From CAZYHS01 sp964647545 (GTDB lineage: Bacteria; UBA10199; GCA-002796325; 1-14-0-20-49-13), in the NCBI GenBank assembly GCA_964647545.1, contig CAZYHS010000013.1:1-54756 (forward strand): 54,756 bases of DNA, in the 5' to 3' direction. The translations under genes were made by a program, and so were the position numbers. The notes beneath the pieces are model-generated. The model made no database searches, was not told where the DNA came from, and was given only the letters and a program-made list of their open reading frames with translations. Shown here piece after piece: positions 49,828-54,756 of this stretch. Numbering within the stretch: position 1 is the first letter of the stretch; each line of letters starts with the position of its first letter.

Positions 49828-52266
49828 TTATTCGCCTTCCTGTGCAAGGTTTGAAACCAGCACTTCGCGCGGTTTTGCGCCGTCGGCCGGCCCGACGATC
49901 CCTTCGGACTCCATTTTTTCCACAAGGCGCGCGGCTCTGTTGTAGCCGATTCTGAACTTGCGCTGGATCATTGAAATTGAAGCCTGCTTTGTTTCCGAAA
50001 CAAGCCTGACGGCGGAGTCGTAAAGCTCGTCGTATTCGTCGTCGCCGCCGCCGTTTGGGCCTTCGCTGGTCTGTTTTTCGGCCACGATCGATTCGTCGTA
50101 AACCGGCTTGCCCTGTTTTTTGATGTGGTCAACCACGCGCGCGATCTCGTTTTCGGTAACGAACGCACCGTGCAGACGTAAGATGCCGCTTGTGTTTGGC
50201 GGGAGGAAAAGCATGTCGCCCATGCCAAGAAGCTTTTCCGCGCCGACCGTATCGATAATTGTGCGCGAGTCGTGCTGGCCGCTAACTTTGAACGCGATGC
50301 GCGCCGGAAAGTTGGCCTTGATAAGTCCGGTGATAACGTCAACGCTGGGGCGCTGAGTTGCAAGGATCAAATGAATGCCGGCGGCGCGTGCGAGCTGCGC
50401 AAGTCGCGTGATGTTCTCTTCGATGTCCTTCGACGCCACCATCATGAGGTCGGCAAGTTCGTCGATTATTATCACGATGTAGGGGAGTTTGCCGGTGTGA
50501 CAGATGATCTCCGGATTTGCCTCTCTGATTTTGTCGGCCTCGTCTTTTGAAACGAGCCGCAGCTGCTTCTTTTCGATTTTCTCGTTGTAGCCGGTTATGT
50601 TTCTAACGCCCGCATCGGCAAGTACGTGATAGCGGCGCTCCATCTCTGTGACCGCCCACTGCAGTGCGAGTACGGCCTTTCGCGGACGCGTAACCACCGG
50701 CAGCAGAAGATGCGGAATTCCGTTGTAAACCGGAAGCTCGAGCATCTTCGGGTCGATAAGGATCATTCTGATGTCTTCGGGAGTTGTTTTGTAAAGAAGC
50801 GAAACGATCATCGTGTTGATCGCGACGCTCTTGCCGCTGCCGGTCGCTCCCGCCACCAGCAAGTGCGGCATCTTCGCCAGATCGGTAACTACAGGATGGC
50901 CCTCAATGTTCTTGCCGAGGGCGAACGTAAGTTTAGACGCCGACCTTCTGAATTTTGGATCGTTAATGATGTCTTTAAGCCACACGGTTTCGCGTTCGGG
51001 GTTGGGTATTTCGATCCCTATCGCGGCTTTTCCGGGGAGGTGCGGAACGATGCGAACGCTTCTTCCCCCCATCGTGACGGCGAGGTCGTCTTCAAGGTTT
51101 ACGATCTTGCCGATCTTAACTCCGGGGGCCGGTTCAAATTCGTACATCGTGATGATCGGGCCCGGGTGAATCTCGGTAACTCGGCCTTCGACGCCGTAGT
51201 CCTTAAGTTTATTTTCAAGAACGAGAGAGTTCTGTTTGAGGGCCTCTTCGTCGATATCGACCGAGCCTTGATCGGGGCTGTCAAGAAGAGAGGTCGGCGG
51301 GAATACGTAATCGCGGCTGATATTTGCAAGTTGAAGCTGCGCGTCGGGGGCTTTTACAGGTTTTGAGTCGGCGCGTTCGAAAATTTTCGGGCCTCCCTTT
51401 TGACCTTCGGCCCCGTCTGCATCCAGTTCGTCGTCCTCTTCTATCTCTTCGTCAAATTCTTCCGATTCGTCCTCTTCATCCTCATCAACCGCCTTTGCCG
51501 CGGCGACAGTTTTAGCCGCCGGCTTTGCGGGAGTTTTTAAACTTTGAGCTTTGCCCGTGTTCGATATTTTTACGGCCGGTTTTTTCTCTTTCCGGCGCTT
51601 TTTCCAGCCTTCGATCTTTTCGATAAACCATTCTTTAAGAAGCGGTATGTTCTTTGAAAGCCATTTGCGGCTCTGTTCGAACTGCACCGTGGAAAATGCG
51701 ACTATCCATCTTCCGACGACTATCGAAATTTCGCGCAACTGTTTTGCCAGTTTAACAACCGAAAGATGAGTTGCAAAAAGGAGGCTGGCGATCGAAAGGG
51801 TGAAACAAACGATGTAGGCTCCAGCAAGACCGAGCCAGCGTTTAAGGATTTCTCCGAGCAGCCCTCCGAGCAGTCCGCCCGCTTCGATCGGCTGGCTGTG
51901 CAGACGGAATATTTCGAACCTCAAATGAAAAATCGCGCCGACCGATACGACCAGCATCGCGTACGCGACGGTCTCTTTCCAGTTGAGGCGGATTTCGCGG
52001 CCGGTAAATTGCAGAAAGCTGATAAGAAACATTACGGCGGTCAGAAAATATGCGCTGATACCGAAAATGCTGAACAGGATGTCGGCGGTATAGGCTCCGA
52101 CAAATCCCCCAAGGTTCGAAATCTTTTGGACGTTCGATGTGACGTTTAGCGCGGGATCGGCCGGATCGTGGCTTACGAGCGAGAGCGCGAAAAACACGCC
52201 GATCGCAAGGAATATAATTCCGAACAGTTCATTTTTAATGGTCTTTTTAGTCTTTTCCGAAGCCAT
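49828..52266 (-). CDS. ftsK: DNA translocase FtsK
   Basis: Pumps chromosome dimers and terminus DNA through the division septum. The 812 residues hold four N-terminal membrane helices, an acidic linker (about 260-300) dominated by Asp and Glu, and the alpha-beta ATPase. Walker A GATGSGKSVA lies at about 470-480 and Walker B VIIIDELADL follows. A C-terminal winged-helix gamma domain, ISMIQRKFRIGYNRAARLVEKMESEGIV, reads polarity signals on DNA. Start is the ATG at 52266, four bases after the stop of the upstream GGDEF/HD-GYP gene. Translation may be coupled because no good Shine-Dalgarno is visible. Confidence 0.95.
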   Translation of the reverse strand: MASEKTKKTIKNELFGIIFLAIGVFFALSLVSHDPADPALNVTSNVQKISNLGGFVGAYTADILFSIFGISAYFLTAVMFLISFLQFTGREIRLNWKETVAYAMLVVSVGAIFHLRFEIFRLHSQPIEAGGLLGGLLGEILKRWLGLAGAYIVCFTLSIASLLFATHLSVVKLAKQLREISIVVGRWIVAFSTVQFEQSRKWLSKNIPLLKEWFIEKIEGWKKRRKEKKPAVKISNTGKAQSLKTPAKPAAKTVAAAKAVDEDEEDESEEFDEEIEEDDELDADGAEGQKGGPKIFERADSKPVKAPDAQLQLANISRDYVFPPTSLLDSPDQGSVDIDEEALKQNSLVLENKLKDYGVEGRVTEIHPGPIITMYEFEPAPGVKIGKIVNLEDDLAVTMGGRSVRIVPHLPGKAAIGIEIPNPERETVWLKDIINDPKFRRSASKLTFALGKNIEGHPVVTDLAKMPHLLVAGATGSGKSVAINTMIVSLLYKTTPEDIRMILIDPKMLELPVYNGIPHLLLPVVTRPRKAVLALQWAVTEMERRYHVLADAGVRNITGYNEKIEKKQLRLVSKDEADKIREANPEIICHTGKLPYIVIIIDELADLMMVASKDIEENITRLAQLARAAGIHLILATQRPSVDVITGLIKANFPARIAFKVSGQHDSRTIIDTVGAEKLLGMGDMLFLPPNTSGILRLHGAFVTENEIARVVDHIKKQGKPVYDESIVAEKQTSEGPNGGGDDEYDELYDSAVRLVSETKQASISMIQRKFRIGYNRAARLVEKMESEGIVGPADGAKPREVLVSNLAQEGE

Positions 52267-52270
52267 AATT

Positions 52271-53755
52271 TTAATTTTCTATGAGGTTTACGAACGCTTC
52301 CACAACTTCCGGATCGAATTGTTTTCCCGCATTATTGCGCAGCTCTGAAAGGGCCTGATCGAGCGGGATAGCGTCGCGGTATGTTTGCGGTGTTATCATT
52401 GTGTCCCATCCTTCGGCAAGGGCAATTATCCTCGCTGCGAGAGGAATGGACGATGCTTGCATGTGGTCGGGATATCCTGTTCCGTCAAAATTTTCATGAT
52501 GATGCAAGATCGCCCCGATCTCTTTTTTCAAAAAGACCGATTCGGAAAGCATTTGCGCCGCCAGAAGAGGGTGCTGTCTGACTATGGCAAATTCGGTCCC
52601 CGAAAGCGGGCCGTTCTTAAATATTATGCGGTCGTCGATGGCGATTTTACCGACATCGTGCAAAACGGCGCTGGTTTTGAGACTTGCAATTTCGTCGCGG
52701 TCGAGTCCCAGTTCGATCGCAATTTTTTCAGAGTAGAACGCCACGTGCTCGGAGTGAGCCATTATTTTTTGGTAGAACGGATTTGCGGCAAAGAGCTTGA
52801 CGATCTCGGCCCGATGATGGCGTTTTGATTCTTCAGATAGCGAGACGACCGAATTTTTAATTCGCAAAATTAGGTCTTCGTTTTTACGCGAAGGCTCGTT
52901 TATCAGTTTTGCCTCTTCGAAAGTGCACACGCTGCCGCTGCCCCGTTTTTTTGCTCCGGCAAGTGCCAGACGCGAGGCGTCCAGCAATTCCTGCATGCTG
53001 CGCGTGTCGGCCGAAAGCGACGCGATGCCGATAGATGCGCTGATCTCCAAGTTCGGCTCGGCGTTCGCGAACGCAAAGTTTTTCATAGCTCGCGCGATTC
53101 GGTCGCAAACTTTCAAAGCGTTTCGTTCGTTGGTTTCCGGAAGTATCGCAAGGAATTCGTCGCCGAAAAAACGTCCTACGGTGTCCACGCACCTCACCGA
53201 ATTACTGAGCATAAGCCCGAAGTCGGTGATGAGCCTATCTCCCGACCTTGGGCCGAAATGTGTGTTGATGCGGCGCACACCGTCTAGGCCAACGTAAAGA
53301 AGTGTTAGCGGGTAATGATAACGGTGCGCCTTTTGAATTTCCCGCGACAGAGTTTCGACAAGAAAACGCTGGTTGTATAGCCCCGTCATTTCATCTTTGA
53401 CCGACGCTTCGCTTAGGTCCTTTGAAAGCCTGTTTTTTTCGAGCAGGTCTTTTACGGCTCTGGCCAGCGAATGAGTTTTAAGTTCCGGCGCGGTCACAAA
53501 GTTGAGGCCGTTCTTTAGCGACTCTTCGGCGCTTTTTGCGGGGATGACAAACAAGACCGGTGCGGGAAAGCTTAAGTCCGAAAATTCTTTGTCGGCGATT
53601 ATCACATCTGGCAAATGCGTTTTTGAAATTTCTTCAATGGAGGCGGCGCTTGACGCAACTATTTTTGGGAAGAGACTTTTTAAGCCCGACGCGATATCGG
53701 CTATTGCGTTGCTTTTTTTTGTAAGGTAGCAGACTGAAAGTTGATTTTGCGCCAT
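52271..53755 (-). CDS. Cyclic-di-GMP signalling protein, GGDEF plus HD-GYP domains
   Basis: A 494-residue protein with three parts. Residues about 1-115 look like a degenerate receiver domain. A GGDEF domain follows with FGDEF at about 196 in place of the usual GGDEF, so it may not make c-di-GMP. The C-terminal HD-GYP domain has HDVGKIAI at about 365 and HHHENFDGTGYPD at about 421, both intact, so phosphodiesterase activity is likely. It lies four bases upstream of ftsK and may be its operon leader, hinting at a link between c-di-GMP and division. Confidence 0.88.
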   Translation of the reverse strand: MAQNQLSVCYLTKKSNAIADIASGLKSLFPKIVASSAASIEEISKTHLPDVIIADKEFSDLSFPAPVLFVIPAKSAEESLKNGLNFVTAPELKTHSLARAVKDLLEKNRLSKDLSEASVKDEMTGLYNQRFLVETLSREIQKAHRYHYPLTLLYVGLDGVRRINTHFGPRSGDRLITDFGLMLSNSVRCVDTVGRFFGDEFLAILPETNERNALKVCDRIARAMKNFAFANAEPNLEISASIGIASLSADTRSMQELLDASRLALAGAKKRGSGSVCTFEEAKLINEPSRKNEDLILRIKNSVVSLSEESKRHHRAEIVKLFAANPFYQKIMAHSEHVAFYSEKIAIELGLDRDEIASLKTSAVLHDVGKIAIDDRIIFKNGPLSGTEFAIVRQHPLLAAQMLSESVFLKKEIGAILHHHENFDGTGYPDHMQASSIPLAARIIALAEGWDTMITPQTYRDAIPLDQALSELRNNAGKQFDPEVVEAFVNLIEN

Positions 53756-53787
53756 GTCGCGTAAATTTTAACCGAACCGGTGAGAAA

Positions 53788-54756
53788 ATGAAAGAGCGAA
53801 TTAGGCATTTAATTGTGGCGCTGGTTTTTTTGACGGGCCTTGTTTCGACGCTTGCGCACGCAGGTGTTATCGAAGAGACGATGTTCGGCAAAGATTTCCT
53901 TTTTCAGCGCGATTATCCAGCCGCGCTCGCGCAATTTTCAAAGGTATCGGAGGAGTTCCCCGATTCGCCGGCCGGCTATTTCGGCACAATGGCGACCTAT
54001 CAGCTCATGATGTTCGAAAATTTAGATTTTCGCTTCAAGGACGAATTTTACGCCGCCGACAAAAAATTCGAGCGTGTTGCCGCGAGAATGGTGCAGAAAA
54101 AAGCGGAACCTTGGAATTATTTCGTCGCCGGAAGCGGCTTTGGCATGCGCGGATTTTTTTACATGCGCGAAGGGCGCTGGTTTCGGGCTCTCGGTTCGGC
54201 AACAAAGGCGATGCGATATTTGCGGCAGGCCCTTTTTATCGACCCAAAGTTCGTCGATGCGAAGCTCGGCGACGGAATGTATAATTATTGGCGGTCGGCA
54301 ATTACCAAAGACCTTCATTTTCTTCCGTTTTTTGGCGATCACCGCGCCGCTGGAATTGCCGATGTCGAGTTTGTCATCCAAAACGGCACCTATGCGCGCG
54401 ACATGGCCGAAATAAACCTAGGCTATATTTTAACGAACGAAAAAGACTATGCTGGGGCCAGAAAAATCATCAGCGATTATTTGGTTAAGTATCCGAAAAA
54501 TATACTAATTAGGCAACTTTCGGCGCGTAACTACTTTTGGGATAAAAAATACGAACTGGCAATTGCCGAGTATAAAAAAGTGCTTGAGCTCGACCCAAAT
54601 TTGACCAAGACCCTCTATTATATCGGCTGGGTTTACGCAAATCGCCCCGGTCTTGACAGTAAATCGAAGGCTTTTGAGTATTTTGAGCGATTTTTGGCCA
54701 CAAATCCCGAAAAAGAGTGGCAAAAACAGGCCGAATTGGTCATGAAACGGCTAAAT
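53788..54756 (+). CDS. TPR-repeat exported protein (3' end cut by window)
   Basis: Starts at the ATG at 53788 behind GGTGAG. A signal peptide (LIVALVFLTGLVSTLAHA) precedes helical repeats, with TPR-type units such as RDYPAALAQFSKVSEEFP and KKYELAIAEYKKVLELDP. The frame is open to the end of the window (323 codons seen, no stop). Probable periplasmic or outer-membrane scaffold. It diverges from the GGDEF/HD-GYP gene with 32 bases between starts. Confidence 0.82.
   Translation, partial: MKERIRHLIVALVFLTGLVSTLAHAGVIEETMFGKDFLFQRDYPAALAQFSKVSEEFPDSPAGYFGTMATYQLMMFENLDFRFKDEFYAADKKFERVAARMVQKKAEPWNYFVAGSGFGMRGFFYMREGRWFRALGSATKAMRYLRQALFIDPKFVDAKLGDGMYNYWRSAITKDLHFLPFFGDHRAAGIADVEFVIQNGTYARDMAEINLGYILTNEKDYAGARKIISDYLVKYPKNILIRQLSARNYFWDKKYELAIAEYKKVLELDPNLTKTLYYIGWVYANRPGLDSKSKAFEYFERFLATNPEKEWQKQAELVMKRLN

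Noticed and set aside
50626..51366. Plus-strand open frame of 246 codons
   Set aside because: Antisense to the ftsK ATPase domain, with no recognisable domain or ribosome site.

Overview
The window looks like chromosome from an uncultured, probably anaerobic or microaerobic Gram-negative bacterium of deltaproteobacterial type. An outer membrane is implied by LolA, two beta-barrel proteins, several lipoproteins and a diaminopimelate pathway. Anaerobic metabolism is implied by a pyruvate:ferredoxin-type oxidoreductase, two rubrerythrin-like proteins and a ferritin. An MglA-type GTPase, an acidic-linker lipoprotein, thrombospondin type 3 and FG-GAP repeat proteins and a MYXO-CTERM-like tail recall Myxococcota, Bdellovibrionota and related candidate lineages, but the sequence cannot fix the taxon. 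Two runs of exactly 100 N, both in one gene, mark this as a scaffolded draft assembly. No CRISPR array, prophage or transposase was seen.

Region by region: 1-959 is the truncated 5' part of a GDP-mannose pyrophosphorylase gene (minus strand). 1045-10600 holds two giant proteins of unknown function (1267 and 1637 aa) with matching layouts, separated by a small acidic protein that has its own promoter. 10699-13392 holds two convergent organophosphate:phosphate-antiporter-type MFS transporters sharing a terminator. 13609-17311 is a dapF-dapA-dapB-dapL operon for diaminopimelate, followed by a lipoprotein-like gene and folK. 18869-19459 is an MglA-like GTPase with altered catalytic residues. 19519-23738 holds coaB, an aminotransferase and a transketolase-like gene broken by the two gaps. 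23809-25144 holds a small orphan gene and a lytic transglycosylase.

25141-28250 encodes B12-dependent methionine synthase split into a catalytic protein and a separate reactivation protein. 28304-29191 is a surface protein with TSP3 repeats. 29605-35618 is a tight seven-gene operon joining four pyruvate oxidoreductase subunits to three NADH-dehydrogenase (diaphorase) subunits. It probably encodes a pyruvate:NAD+ or flavin-based bifurcating complex. 35649-38729 holds a PAP2 membrane enzyme and an FG-GAP lipoprotein. 38840-42283 is an iron and oxidative-stress group: rubrerythrin, a DMT exporter, a second rubrerythrin, ferritin, a half-length asparaginase and a Met/Cys-rich membrane peptide. 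42408-46288 holds a TPR lipoprotein, an outer-membrane barrel, a double GNAT protein and hemB.

46353-48490 holds tRNA-Met(CAT), a zinc-ribbon coiled-coil protein, a small unknown gene, RNase HI and the RNase P RNA. On the minus strand, 53755-48554 reads as an operon: GGDEF/HD-GYP regulator, ftsK, lolA, outer-membrane barrel. A TPR protein truncated at the right edge closes the window.

The most unusual items are the paired giant proteins with the small acidic protein between them, the pyruvate oxidoreductase-diaphorase operon, the MglA homologue lacking both residues known to drive GTP hydrolysis, and a palindrome overlapping the promoter of the rubrerythrin/ferritin group.
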